From the NCBI GenBank assembly GCA_021234155.1, contig JAJEKV010000002.1:12018725-12082724 (forward strand): a stretch of DNA of 64,000 nucleotides. Direction: 5' to 3'. The notes under the pieces are model-generated. The model was not told where the DNA came from. It did not search any database and saw only the letters and a program-made list of their open reading frames with translations. The stretch comes from Isoetes taiwanensis (taxonomy: Eukaryota > Streptophyta > Lycopodiopsida > Isoetales > Isoetaceae). The position numbers were made by a program, and so were the translations under genes. Below are positions 1 through 11,339 of the stretch, piece by piece; the stretch's first letter is position 1, and every line of letters starts with the position of its first letter.

Positions 1-2421
1 TGGTTGCCTTCTTCCCATCAAACGGCCGCCATAGCCATCCTCTGCGCTTAAGTCCTCTGCTTGGAGTCGCTATTAGGCTAGAACTCGAGATGGTTTTCTT
101 AGTTTAGGGTATTGTTTGTGTGGAGTAGCCTGCCTCCTCTTTGTCGAGAAAAAATATGGTTGGGGCATTTTGAGCTCCCGCCTATGGTGGATTCCGGCAA
201 TGATGGTGGAACAAAGATGGACCCATTAGGTGTAGGCACAGGATCTCGAGCTCCCTCCGATGCTGAACATCGGTCGTTGAAGCAGAGAAGGATGTGCGTG
301 AAGCTCGATCTTGCACACCGCCATTTATGGCATATGACCGCAAAGGATTATGCAAAGGTCGGCATGGATTCTTGCCCCAAAAATTTTTAAGGGTTGTGGG
401 CGGCCAAGGAAGGACGCCATAGCCAGGTTATGTTGCCCCCCTTTGCGTAAAAGCAATTGTAATTCGTTGTGCTTGACATCGATGATGGCGACTGCGGTTC
501 GAGTCATGTTGATGGGAACATGCGCTTTTGGGATCTCCGACCGGGAAATTGGCAATTGAAGTTGCAGCTCATTCGCGAGGGGATCACATCTCAGATCTAT
601 ATCACATGGCGGATTCATGATACTTACCAAAGGCAGAGATAATGTTTTGAATATGTTTGATTTGGCGAACACTAGAGGTCTCGTGGATGCTTTGAGCAAA
701 GCATTATAGAGTTCCAACTAACTGGAATCGCTCAGCTATGAATGCAGATGAAAGATATGTTGCTTCAAGATCCGTTGACAGCGGTGTTTATGATTTGACT
801 ATTCTTCAGAAGTTGGGATATGGGCTAAAGCCATAATTTGGTAGACAGATCCACTATGTGCATATGCACTACATAATTAAATTGTCCTCCTCAGATAATA
901 GAACCGCTCTTCTCAAGGTATGTTCTTTTGAACTCTTTGCAGTGATATAAAATCATCATTCCGTTTTTTCTTTTTGTTGTTGGACATAGCAAGATACTTC
1001 ATAATTACGTTGCAAAATCTAGGTTTCAGTGACACGTGATTGATAGTTTGAGGTTTGTTGTGCCATTGATGCTCAGGAAGTTGTAGTTCAGGAGCAGAAC
1101 GTGCATTATTATTCCCAGGTATATTGGCATGTATATAGTGTGGACGTGCTTTGTGTTTTCAAATAGCTTTGTACACTATTTTAGATGGAAGATACTTCAC
1201 CTTCTTTTGTCCTTCACCTTCTTTTGCAGTTTCGCAAAAGCTAGCCTTACTTTGGAGACTTTGGAAAACTTGCGTAACCACAAATTGCCTATATATTTAC
1301 ATTTTATCATCCCAGTTGCAATGTCCAAAATAACCATATTCAAGATATGTGATTTACATTTGTATATCGTCATGAGGGATCAAAGCATTAGAACGTTGTT
1401 AAGAGCAAAGATGATGAAGACTTTGTTGTGGAAAAATTTTACAAAACAAGGGGGGCAAGTTCTTATTGTAAATATTTGCGTTGATCTTTATGATGTTTGG
1501 TAAAAAGAGAGACAATGTCAAGCATGGAAGAATTTCAAGATGTAATTAATCCGTGAATGGAGAGTAGATAAAAATGATACACATGAGATGATGCAAATTG
1601 TTGATGCAAATACAAACGCAGACCGAGAACACCAAAAGAGTAATTAATGAATTTTAATAGATGATGCATGAGATTATGCAAATACAAATGGAAGTTCTTA
1701 TTGTTTATTAATTATTTATGGTTAAGGTACTCTTGGAACATAGAAGGGATTGGCAAATAGTGCAAAGGCCCAATTAGGGATGAAGTTCCATTTGGCAGGA
1801 TGATTCGCTAGAAATTTGGCCTCTGAAATGTATATGGATACCCTAGGTGTAAGTCAAGTCTCCGGATGGTAGTATCAATATCATCAAGATAATGAGTTGT
1901 TCATTACAAAAATTAAAAGAGAGGATTTGTACAATATATGCTCTAATATATGCTCTAATAGTTGTATGATGCTATTAGTTTTTGTGAGGTACTTATTGGA
2001 CATGTTTTGCTTTTGTTCAATCTGATTTCAACATTAATCATTTATGCAATTTCATAATATAATATATGTCATGATGGTATGCTTAAATTTAAGCCTAATG
2101 AGCACAAAACAAAATGATGGTTTTGGCATAAAGTTTTTTTAAAAAGTACCCGTCAATTGCGCCATATTTTCATCAAAGACAAGTGACAACAAGTTATGGT
2201 TTTAATAGAAACATGTGACAACAATGTGTTCATCTTCTTATTAGAGGGATTTCTACGAGAAGACATGACGGATTCCTTGCCTTGGCCATGTTGGTTATTG
2301 ATCTAACATGCTGGTGAGAAGACATTAAAGAGTGTGGGAGTTGCATATATTACTGTTTTGCAAGACCGATGCTATCATACATTAAGAACTTCTGCCCAGC
2401 AACGCTGGGCACCATTACTAG
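1..2421 (+). mobile_element. Helitron-like element, copy 1 (5' end outside window)
   Basis: Position 1 aligns with position 2532 of the next copy, so about 110 bp of the 5' end lies outside the window. The two copies match over nearly their whole length, with scattered small indels. The 3' end is Helitron-like: hairpin GCCCAGC-AAC-GCTGGGC, a 7-base spacer, then CTAG followed by T. No Rep or helicase frame is visible, so the element is non-autonomous. The short open frames in it (for example 350-559) change frame between the copies and are unlikely to be genes. Confidence 0.75.
2394..2421 (+). other. Helitron 3' terminus of copy 1
   Basis: A 7-bp stem (2394-2400 with 2404-2410) around a 3-base loop is followed by ACCATTA and terminal CTAG (2418-2421). 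This hairpin-plus-CTRR arrangement is the known termination signal of Helitron rolling-circle transposition. Confidence 0.75.
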
Positions 2422-4955
2422 TCCTATATTATAAGATTATTGTGTATGTCTGTCTTGAACCTCGCCCTAGATTGGGCGGCTGAGATTATATCACGCCACG
2501 TGGGCATCATCTCGCCCTTTGTATTGTGGTCTGGTTGCCTTCTTCCCATCAAACGGCCGCCATAGCCATCCTCTGCGCTTAAGTCCTCTGCTTGGAGTCG
2601 CTATTAGGCTAGAACTCGAGATGGTTTTCTTAGTTTAGGGTATTGTTTGTGTGGAGTAGCCTGCCTCCTCTTTGTCGAGAAAAATATGGTTGGGGCATTT
2701 TGAGCTCCCAGCTATGGTGGATTCCGGCAGCGATGGTGGAACAGTGGACCCATTAGGTGTAGGCACAGGATCTGGAGCTCCCTCTGATGCTGAACATCAG
2801 TCGTTGAAGCAGAGAAGGATGTGCAGGAAGCTCGATCTTGCACACCGCCATTTATGGCATATGACCGCAAGGATTATGCAAAGGTGTCGGCATGGATTCT
2901 TGCCCCAAAAATTTTTAAGGGTTGCGGTGGGCGGCTGAAGGAAGGACGCCATAGCCGTGTTATGTTGCCCCTCTTTGCGGCAATTGTAATTCGCTGTGCT
3001 TGACATCGATGGCCCGACTCGCGGTTCGAAGTCATGTTGATGGGAACATGCGCTTTTGGGATCTCCGATCCGGGAAATTGGCAATTGAAGTTGCGTACTC
3101 ATTCGGCAGGGGATCACATCCGTATCTATATCACATGGCGGATTCATGATACTTACCAATGGGGCAGAGATAATGTTTTGAATATGTTTGATTTAAGCGA
3201 ACACTAGAGGTCCGTGACAGCTTTTTGAGCGGCCAGATTATAGAGTTCCAACTAACCGGAATCGCCTTTCGACTATGAATGCGGATGAAAGATATGTTGC
3301 TTCAAGATCCGTTGACAATCGGTGTTTATGATTTGACTTTTCTTCGGTTGGGATATGGGCTAAAGCCATAATTTGGTAGACAGATCCACTATGTGCATAT
3401 GCACTACATAATTAAATTGTCCTCCTGTATAATAGAACTGCTCTTCTCAAGGTATGTTCTTTTGAACTCTTTGCAGTGATATAAAATCATCATTCCGTTT
3501 TTTCTTTTTGTTGTTGGACATAGCAAGATACTTCATAATTACGTTGCAAAATCTAGGTTTCAGTGACACGTGATTGATAGTTTGAGGTTTGTTGTGCCAT
3601 TGATGCTCAGGAAGTTGTAGTTCAGGAGCAGAACGTGCATTATTATTCCCAGGTATATTGGCATGTATATAGTGTGGACGTGCTTTGTGTTTTCAAATGG
3701 CTTTGTACACTATTTTAGATGGAAGATACTTCACCTTCTTTTGTCCTTCACCTTCTTTTGCAGTTTCGCAAAAGCTAGCCTTACTTTGGAGACTTTGGAA
3801 AACTTGCGAACCACAAATTGCCTATATATTTACATTCTTATCATCCCAGTTGCAATGTCCAAAAATAACCATATTCAGTATGTGATTTACATTTGTATAC
3901 TGTCATGAGGGATTGCAGCATTAGAACGTTGTTAAGAGCAGCATGATGAAGACTTTGTTGTGGAAAAATTTTACAAAACAGTGGGGCAAGTTCTTATTGT
4001 AAATATTTGCAGTTGATCTTTATGATGTTTGGTAAAAAGAGAGACAATGTCAGAAGCATGGAAGAATTTCAGGATGTAATTAATCCGTGAATGGAGAGTA
4101 GATAAAAATGATACACATGAGATGATGCAAATTGTTGATGCAAATACAAACGGTACTGAGAACACCAAAAGAGTAATTAATGAATTTTAATAGATGATGC
4201 GCATGAGATTATGCAAATACAAATGGAAGTTCTTATTGTTTATTAATTATTTATGGTTAAGGTACTCTTGGAACATAGAAGGGATTGGCAAATAGTGCAG
4301 TGCCCAATTAGGATGAAGTTCCAGTTGCAGGATGATTCGCTAGAAATTTGGCCTCTGAAATGTATATGGATACCCTAGGTGTAAGCTGAAGTCTCCTGGA
4401 TGGTAGTATCAATATCATCAGTATAATGAGTTGTTCATTACAAAAATTAAAAGAGAGGATTTGTACAATATATGCTCTAATATATGCTCTAATAGTTGTA
4501 TGATGCTATTAGTTTTTGTGAGGTACTTATTGGACATGTTTTGCTTTTGTTCAATCTGATTTCAACATTAATCATTTATGCAATTTCATAATATAATATA
4601 TGTCATGATGGTATGCTTAAATTTAAGCCTAATGAGCACAAAACAAAATGATGGTTTTGGCATAAAGTTTTTTTAAAAAGTACCCGTCAATTGCGCCATA
4701 TTTTCATCAAAGACAAGTGACAACAAGTTATGGTTTTAATAGAAACATGTGACAACAATGTGTTCATCTTCTTATTAGAGGGATTTCTACGAGAAGACAT
4801 GACGGATTCCTTGCCTTGGCCATGTTGGTTATTGATCTAACATGCTGGTGAGAAGACATTAAAGAGTGTGGGAGTTGCATATATTACTGTTTTGCAAGAC
4901 CGATGCTATCATACATTAAGAACTTCTGCCCAGCAACGCTGGGCACCATTACTAG
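2422..4955 (+). mobile_element. Helitron-like element, copy 2 (complete, 2534 bp)
   Basis: It starts directly after the CTAG of copy 1 with TCCTATATTA, which fits the TC start and AT-rich 5' end of plant Helitrons. It ends in the same hairpin and CTAG (4952-4955), followed by T. There are no terminal inverted repeats and no target duplication, as expected for Helitrons. No transposase frame is present. The direct head-to-tail arrangement with no spacer resembles a rolling-circle tandem product. Boundaries are inferred from the terminal motifs and the repeat junction. Confidence 0.8.
4928..4955 (+). other. Helitron 3' terminus of copy 2
   Basis: The same hairpin as copy 1 (4928-4934 pairing with 4938-4944), 7-base spacer and CTAG end, then host sequence starting with T at 4956. 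Confidence 0.78.
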
Positions 4956-5264
4956 TATTGTTCATAGAGTTCTCTTGGCATTCTCTGTTTGCTTCTTTAA
5001 ATCGGAGGCATTTAAAACATAATAACCTTCTCAATTGAAGAACAGAGCTTCAGAACCACTTGAATGCTTAGATTTTCTCTTACACCATACATAGGCCTTT
5101 TCCGGTTTACTTTTTGCTTTACATGGACCTCTTTATATATAAACCTTCATTGACCTCTATGTGTGGCTTCTAAGACCGGTCGTAATATGATCGTGATTTG
5201 TCGCTTCTTACATTTTATGTGTGCAACCAATCGTCTCTTTGCCTCGCTCAATGGATTTTATATT
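4956..5264. other. Spacer without recognised gene
   Basis: Single-copy looking AT-rich sequence between the Helitron pair and the inverted repeat. The plus-strand open stretch from 5163 runs into the repeat and is not convincing as a gene. Confidence 0.5.
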
Positions 5265-5558
5265 ACTTCTGCCTCTTCTTCAGCATTCTGTCCATGTCTA
5301 CCCGTAGTATTTCTAGAAATGACGTTTTCCTTCGTTTCAACGAATAGAAGGAAAACGAGGTTCTAGAATTACGGAGGCTGTTAGTAGTTAGCAGTTAGTT
5401 AGTTATTTTCCATGTTTTCCCTATTTATGTGCTTGCTCGTCCTGTTCTCTCTCATCAGCTCTCTTGGTGCTTCTCCTTTCCTCTTCTTCCTTCTCCCTAC
5501 GGTTTGGCCCACCCCCCCACCCTTCCCCTAAATGTGTAACTTGTTGATAAGCTAACAC

Positions 5559-5712
5559 TGGGTTGAAGGCCTAGTGCCTGGTGGAGGCCGAGTGCCTGTG
5601 TTTGAGGCTGAGTGCCTGGTTGGGGCCTTTGTGCCTGGTTGAGGCCGGTGTGCCTAGTGGAAGGCTTGGTGCCTAGTTGGAAGCCTTGGTGGCTGGATGG
5701 CCTTGGTGGCCT
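5559..5712 (+). repeat. 19-bp minisatellite, left arm
   Basis: About seven degenerate units of the form GTGCCTGGTTGGGGCCTTT. The proline/glutamine-rich minus-strand open frame over it is a by-product of the repeat. Confidence 0.7.
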
Positions 5713-6030
5713 TTGGTTGGTCTTTTTTGTGTATGCAGGGTTTAGCGTGGCTGTTTGGAGGAGGGCTTTGGATTCGGAGCTCAAGTTGAAGATCAATGGA
5801 GAAGACAATTCAAGCATGTTTCGTCTTTGGCAATTCTTTGTTGTGATGTATTTTCACCCAATAAGGCTAGTCAGCATGAGGGTACAAGATCTATTATGTT
5901 TTTGGACCTAGCATCGGCTAGTGACCCCATTATTGTCAGGGTTTTTCCTCGAAAACCCGAAAGGGCGAGGTTTTTTAATCCCGGCCATAATGGTTTCACT
6001 AGCTTGCTATCTGTATGTACTTGTTTTGAC

Positions 6031-6145
6031 ACCGGCCTCAACCAGGCACAAAGGCCCCAACAAGGCACACCGGCCTCAACCAGGCACAAAGGCCCCAACC
6101 AGGCACTAGGCCTCAAACTAGGCACAAGGCCTCCAACAAAGTGTT
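6031..6145 (-). repeat. 19-bp minisatellite, right arm (inverted)
   Basis: Same unit family as the left array but on the opposite strand (CCTCAACCAGGCACAAAGG type units), partly organised as 38-bp dimers. Confidence 0.7.
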
Positions 6146-6690
6146 AGTTTGCAAACAAGACATAACAATAGGAGAAGGGTGGGGGGGTGGGCCAAACCGT
6201 AGAGAGAAGGAAGAAGAGGAAAGGAGATGCTTCAAGAGAGCTGATGAGCGAGAACATGACGAAGAAGCACATAAATAGGGAAAAGAACAAACTAACTGCT
6301 AACTGCCAACTGCCTCCGTATTTCCAGAACCTCGTTTTCCTTCTATTCGTTGAAACGAAGGAAAATGTCATTTCTAGAAATACTATGGATAGCCATGGAC
6401 AAGAATGCTGAAGAAGAGGCAGAAGTCTCTTAGAGGTCAACACTTAGAGGCCAAAAGAAAACCTTTAGGCAAACCTGTGAAGAGACACACAGAGTTGCCC
6501 TAGGTCCTCCAAGTCTCGGAGCTCCTGCACATGTTCCAAACCTTGTATCATACTGCATTACAACTACCTCAGTGCACTCTTTACAAGTCGTGGAAGTTTA
6601 AGGACAGTCCTCCTTAGTGTAAAAACGATTATATCTACGACATGCATTACGTTAGACATCCCAATTTCATAATCTGATTAATGAAGATAC

Positions 6691-6895
6691 CTGCAAAGTC
6701 ACCAGAATCTTAGTAGTGGAATAATCGGCAGACGTGCTGATTGTTTTTACTCGTGAAGTAAGAGTTTTAAATCTTTTCTGTAGCATTGAAGATGCAACTT
6801 GAGGTAATCCTGGGACTTCATGTGCTTTGACATCCAATGCGCTTCCTCCCAGAAGATAACTAAACATATTTTTAATCAATAATGGGGCGAGCAAA
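6691..6895 (-). other. Exon-like open segment, gene unknown
   Basis: On the minus strand a 205-nt segment is bounded by a good acceptor (CCTCTGCAG before 6895) and donor (CAG|GTATCT at 6691/6690). It reads open for 68 codons, including LLGGSALDVKAHEVPGLPQV. I do not recognise the protein. A second open minus-strand stretch lies at 6900-7169. This may be an exon of a host gene or a gene relic; no other convincing exons were joined to it. Confidence 0.25.
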
Positions 6896-7798
6896 CTGCA
6901 GAGGAAACAAGTAGAGAAGAAGTGTTAGCATACTTCCACAGTGTGTAAACATGCAATGTCTTAACACTGCTTAGTTGGAGCTCCGATTTCAATCTTGTCT
7001 CGTCGAAGATGGAGTAAAACATTTTGTTCGCCTGCCACAATGGGCAAAGTTCCAGTAAATGAAAGTCTATGGTCACGGTGGAAGAAACAAGGTCAGTGCA
7101 TATTCTTTTCCTTTTTCTGAAATATATTCTGTATTTTGTTATGATACTATCAAGATGGTTTGACTGCAAAAAATGGATCTAATAGAGCTAGATAAGATGG
7201 AGAAAGTAAGTGAAGTACAACAATATGCAGACACCGTTAATAAGCTTATCTATGCTTCTAGCATATAATTCAAGATTTTAATTCACATTAGATTGCAAAG
7301 AGAGCAAGTTAGTGCTTCTAGAAGCTGCTGCTGTTTGTGTTGTATGTGGCCATGATTCCTTGAATGATTATTTAAGCTTACCACCCTTGCATTTGAACTC
7401 CAGTTGCTCTTCCAAACTTTGCATTCAAGATCCTACATCCAGAATTCTATTATCAGATCTTCTAAAATCTCTATACAATTCCAAATTTTCTTGGCATGAG
7501 TTCTAGGCTTACACGAGGTATTTCAATTAATTTTCTTTTGTTAAATGGCAGATTTTGTTGCATGCAGGTCGCTATGCAGTTCCAGGTTTTCTTGAAGCAT
7601 AGCAATCATTTAACTTCCAATTTTTGATGATTTGGTGCGTCACTTAAAAGACAATTAAATCATGCGGTAATTGTTGAAAAGGTTTATTCATATATGAGAA
7701 GGTAGAGAAGTTGGCATTTGAATATGTTTTAGTCCGTGCATAAGCAGATCTATTGTCTTAAATTTTCGACCGTAAATAAGTTCAAGTAAATAAGCAGG
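6896..7798. other. AT-rich stretch without clear gene
   Basis: Contains open stretches at 6900-7169 (minus) and 7312-7506 (plus), neither recognised. No repeat structure was seen apart from short copies of ACCGTAAATAAGTTCA near 7769 and 7810. Confidence 0.4.
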
Positions 7799-7843
7799 CT
7801 TGTATGTGCACCGTAAATAAGTTCAGCTAAGATCCTACGTTAA
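7799..7843 (+). repeat. Left half of a direct repeat interrupted by the TTAA element
   Basis: This sequence, ending GATCCTACGTTAA, recurs at 10551-10595. Its continuation (ACAGACCACAGCAAGCAG) is found only after 10492, so the DNA element at 7844-10488 split it. Confidence 0.75.
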
Positions 7844-8659
7844 CACTAGAGTTGTTACTGGAACTATTCTGGGTTCATCCACCATAATTGGTCCAGCATA
7901 CCCTCTGCCACTTAAACCCAGGTATCTAACAAGAGAAATTTTTATTTCACAAGATACCACCACTTTTGGAATCTTCACTCGATTCTTTATGGCCGTGGAG
8001 AATTTCATGACCAATAGATTTACTGATATGTTGTGGTGATTGCCCAAACCTCATTGAATTCAGCAGTTTTTACGCCAGGCCAGAACTGCATTCTTCAAAC
8101 TTTCTAGCATAAAGGGGTCCAAACGTTTCTAAAATTGAAAATAATTTACGTTTTATGATAAAACATGTTGATTTACATGTTTTCATGTTTCGTTGCTATT
8201 GGATGGCATTATATGAAGTCGTCAAACCATTTTTAGCTCAAAAACGCTGTTTGAGGTTGTGAATTGTTTCTCCTCTACTATAACAAGTTTTGACGTAAGA
8301 CTTGCGGCCATAAGTTGTCAACTCTAAGAGCTATAGTCCAATAATTTTTTGAAATGTCTATAAGTCATGTTGATCTCAATTTTCACTAAAGAAGATTCGA
8401 TACAGAATCCAGGACAAAAATAGAACTAATGTGGTTTAACTAAACTTATATATAAGCTTTCTAAAGGCAATAAATGATGCACTCCATTCATTCCACTTAT
8501 ACATTCATAATAAAGAATTTTATGAACTTAAATATGGTGAATAACCATGTATTCTTTACATTTAGAAGTGATTGCCACTACACAAAATTAGAGTTTAGCT
8601 AAGATAATAATACAAAAAACTCATCTTTTATGGTAGGCAATATTTTTTATGAATGTCAC

Positions 8660-8745
8660 CCTTCCTTGGCAACATAGATCTTGAATTTCATGTTAAAGTA
8701 ACATATGATGTACAAGATTTGATTTAAAATAGACATGGACCATTT
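8660..8745. repeat. Internal direct duplication, copy 1
   Basis: The segment around TTGGCAACATAGATCT through CATGGACCATT resembles 9001-9088 about 340 bp further on. Confidence 0.55.
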
Positions 8746-9000
8746 CTGGTTTGTACTTAGGCTTGCCATATTTTAAAGCAAGATAGCAGTCTTTTTCAAC
8801 TCATGATTGACGAAACATGTGATAGAAGTTTAAAATATAGTTTGTATCGTCTTAGTGCAAAACACACGATGAAATCTTCTTATTTTTTACTATCATAAAC
8901 TTAGTACACGTGTTTGCTGCTTAAGAGTTCCTACTTTAGGTATAATAATAGTAACTTTAGCTTGTCTTTCATGATAGACTATAATTTTTATGGGTTCAAG

Positions 9001-9088
9001 CTTCATTGGCAACATAGATCTCCAATTTGATGTTAAAAATAACATACTACTATATGTAAAATTTGAATCTAAATGGGCATGGACCATT
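9001..9088. repeat. Internal direct duplication, copy 2
   Basis: Diverged copy of 8660-8745 within the same transposon. Confidence 0.55.
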
Positions 9089-10488
9089 ATGGTCCACAAT
9101 TAACGAATTGGGTATAGAATTAAATCTCTCTAATTATGATTACCAATTTTATTTATTGTTCATTTGTCACTTATACAATGATATGGCAATTTTCTACCTT
9201 CTCTAACATAATTTTTGGAAGGGTGAGTGGAGATTCATATAGGTTCAATTTGCTTGTGCTTCAACTTTGCCATTAAATAATGCAATTCTAACAACCAACT
9301 AATTAAGATGAGAATGTTCTGGCTTCTTGAATGATCATAAGTCATGTGGACTAGCAATGGAAGGAAGGAAGGAAGAAAATTTTAACGTCCACGGAACCCA
9401 ATCGGGTTATGGGAAACAGACATAGCAGTCTATCTTTATTTTTCATAGTTCTAGCTTTTTATATTTGTTTTTCATTCTTTTGCATTGCTTCCACAACTTG
9501 AGAAGATAAAAAATACAAGTTTTGAGTTCACCATTCAATACATAGGTTTATGAAATCCATGGAACGCGTACTCTAACAGATAACTTGGAATGAACACTAG
9601 AAAGTTTATGCTAAACCTCAAGATCAGGAGCATTGATTATTTTTAATGAATAGATTAGCTCATGAGGTGCTTATATCCCGCAATTGAAACTGAAATTCAT
9701 TAACATGAGGGAGTTCTTAATTTTAAAAAGAAGGTGGACCGGTAATGGTTTCAGGTAATACGAACCTTTCTTGATTTCTTGAAAACAAACGCTATGGCTT
9801 TTTTACGTGTTTGTTTTTTGGGTGATTCCATATCATGGTAACCTTTCATAATGTGATTTTTTTGCGGATGACTTTGAATCATTTTACTCCTATATAGACA
9901 TAAGTTATCATTCACTTGTAATTGAAAAAATAAAAGAAAATCAAAACCTCATCATCAAGGCTAATGGACATTTTTCTTAGATAAAGCAAGTTGTCTAATA
10001 CTTATATTCAAAATTTTGGGTCAAAATTCATTTTCCTATAAAAGTTAGAGATTTGATTTGGGAACAGCTTTCTGGAAACCAGTATTGGTTCACAGAAGAC
10101 AAGCAGCAGTTTTGACCCTGTCATGTTCAAACAACCCTATCTCCCTTCTCAGACCTCGGATTGAGGTGCAGTTTTTTGTGTCTTACTCTCTAACTCGTGT
10201 AGAAAAATACAAAAATAATGAAAAAAATCATAAAAATCATCTTACCGAGACAGTTTTACTTTATCTAAACATGTAGCGAAACAGACTTGACCCCCTTGGG
10301 TTTACCTAAGTGTAACTCTCATAAATGGGGACCAATAGATTTTTAGGTATTTTTCCCATGCAATGTGACTGCTATATATTAACATATAAGAAGGGTTTGA
10401 CTGATTATTGAACCTTTGATTTTATATGAATTTTAAAGCAAACGGTGCAAATGCACCTTTTCTGGTTCATCATGTGACGACTCTAGTG

Positions 10489-10510
10489 TTAAACAGACCA
10501 CAGCAAGCAG
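10489..10510 (+). repeat. Right half of the split direct repeat
   Basis: TTAA plus ACAGACCACAGCAAGCAG; together with 7799-7843 it matches the unsplit copy at 10551-10621. Confidence 0.7.
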
Positions 10511-10550
10511 TTTGATGCCTAACAATTTTGGGCAACCATTAGTAATAAGA

Positions 10551-10621
10551 CTTATATGTGCGCCGTAAATACGTTCAGCTAAAATCCTACGTTAAGCAGA
10601 CCAGCAGATCACAGCAAGCAG
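10551..10621 (+). repeat. Unsplit copy of the direct repeat (empty-site paralogue)
   Basis: Carries GCCGTAAATACGTTCAGC, then AAATCCTACGTTAA, then GCAGACCAGCAGATCACAGC without the 2.65-kb element, so it shows the pre-insertion sequence. Confidence 0.7.
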
Positions 10622-11329
10622 GGTGATTCAAAGCACAGGGCGACTAATTCTTCTATCATATTCATTACCTATGTTGATTTGCACATGGAAGCCAAAATGA
10701 TAGAGCTAGAAAGGGCATAAAGATATAATTAATTTTAACTTAGGACAATCATATAGCTTTTAATTGTTGCCTATGCTAGAGAACAATCATTGCAATATTT
10801 CTAGCAAGAAAGGGCATAAAGATGTGATGTAGAAAGGAATGGGAAAAGCCATTAATCCAAATGGCTCAAAACCTTTAATTGCAGACGTGTTTTGATTCTT
10901 GACCTCGACATTTAATTTGTTGTGAATCTGCATCCTTATAAATGTTGGATGCATCAAAGAAGGGTAATATATATAAATTGACATATTTGGCATCAAGTTA
11001 ATCAAAGATTTTCCATAATAATTGATCTCCTTTTGCATCAGAGCTGAATTGAATTGTGTGAACACAATGTACAAATAAAAAAAAACAAGAAACACTTTCA
11101 TGCTTCAAAATAAGCAAATGCGATAGATCTGCCATTAAGTAGATCCAACATTTATTTCTATCGCATTAATCACAAGAAGTACAATTCAATTTATACTACT
11201 TTGCCCTAATTTTCTATGCCTTTATTTTCTAAAACCTCTAGCGTGCCTTTTTGCTAGTTTTTTTTCTTTTTTGATTGAAGGCTGTTATATATATATATTT
11301 ATGTATAAGTATAAGTAAAAGTACAAAAT
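10622..11329. other. AT-rich spacer, no convincing gene
   Basis: A minus-strand frame (11101-10787, 104 codons) starts at ATG with a hydrophobic N-terminus, but it has no recognised domain and lies in very AT-rich DNA. A short TA run occurs near 11287. Confidence 0.4.
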
Positions 11330-11339
11330 TTACTTTTTA

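Larger units (their letters stand above)
5265..6426. repeat. Long inverted repeat (foldback-like element)
   Basis: The left arm from 5265 (ACTTCTGCCTCTTCTTC) to about 5560 matches the reverse complement of about 6131-6426. Each arm also holds a small inner palindrome (GTTTTCCTTC / GAAGGAAAAC around 5324-5356). Inside the outer arms are two opposed 19-bp minisatellites, around a unique core of about 320 bp. The open frames here are readings of the repeats. No transposase and no clear target duplication were seen. It could be a foldback transposon or two insertions of one element in opposite orientation. Confidence 0.7.
7844..10488. mobile_element. 2645-bp DNA transposon with TTAA target duplication
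   Basis: Terminal inverted repeats of about 15 bp (CACTAGAGTTGTTAC left, CACTAGAGTCGTCAC right) are flanked by TTAA on both sides (7840-7843, 10489-10492). Joining the flanks reproduces a sequence very like 10551-10621, which serves as an empty-site paralogue. No transposase frame is visible, so the element is non-autonomous. TTAA duplications are known for piggyBac and some Sola-type elements. The CACTA start alone does not make it a CACTA element, because those give 3-bp duplications. Confidence 0.72.

Noticed and set aside
5497-5911. Proline/glutamine-rich and Trp/Leu-rich open frames over the minisatellite
   Set aside because: They are translations of the 19-bp repeat on both strands with no domain; the inverted arm gives matching frames.
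7844-10488. CACTA (EnSpm) transposon because the TIR starts CACTA
   Set aside because: The target duplication is TTAA (4 bp) on both sides, while CACTA elements make 3-bp duplications.
10787-11101. Small secreted protein gene (104 codons with hydrophobic start)
   Set aside because: Very AT-rich, no domain, no supporting splice or promoter features; likely chance.
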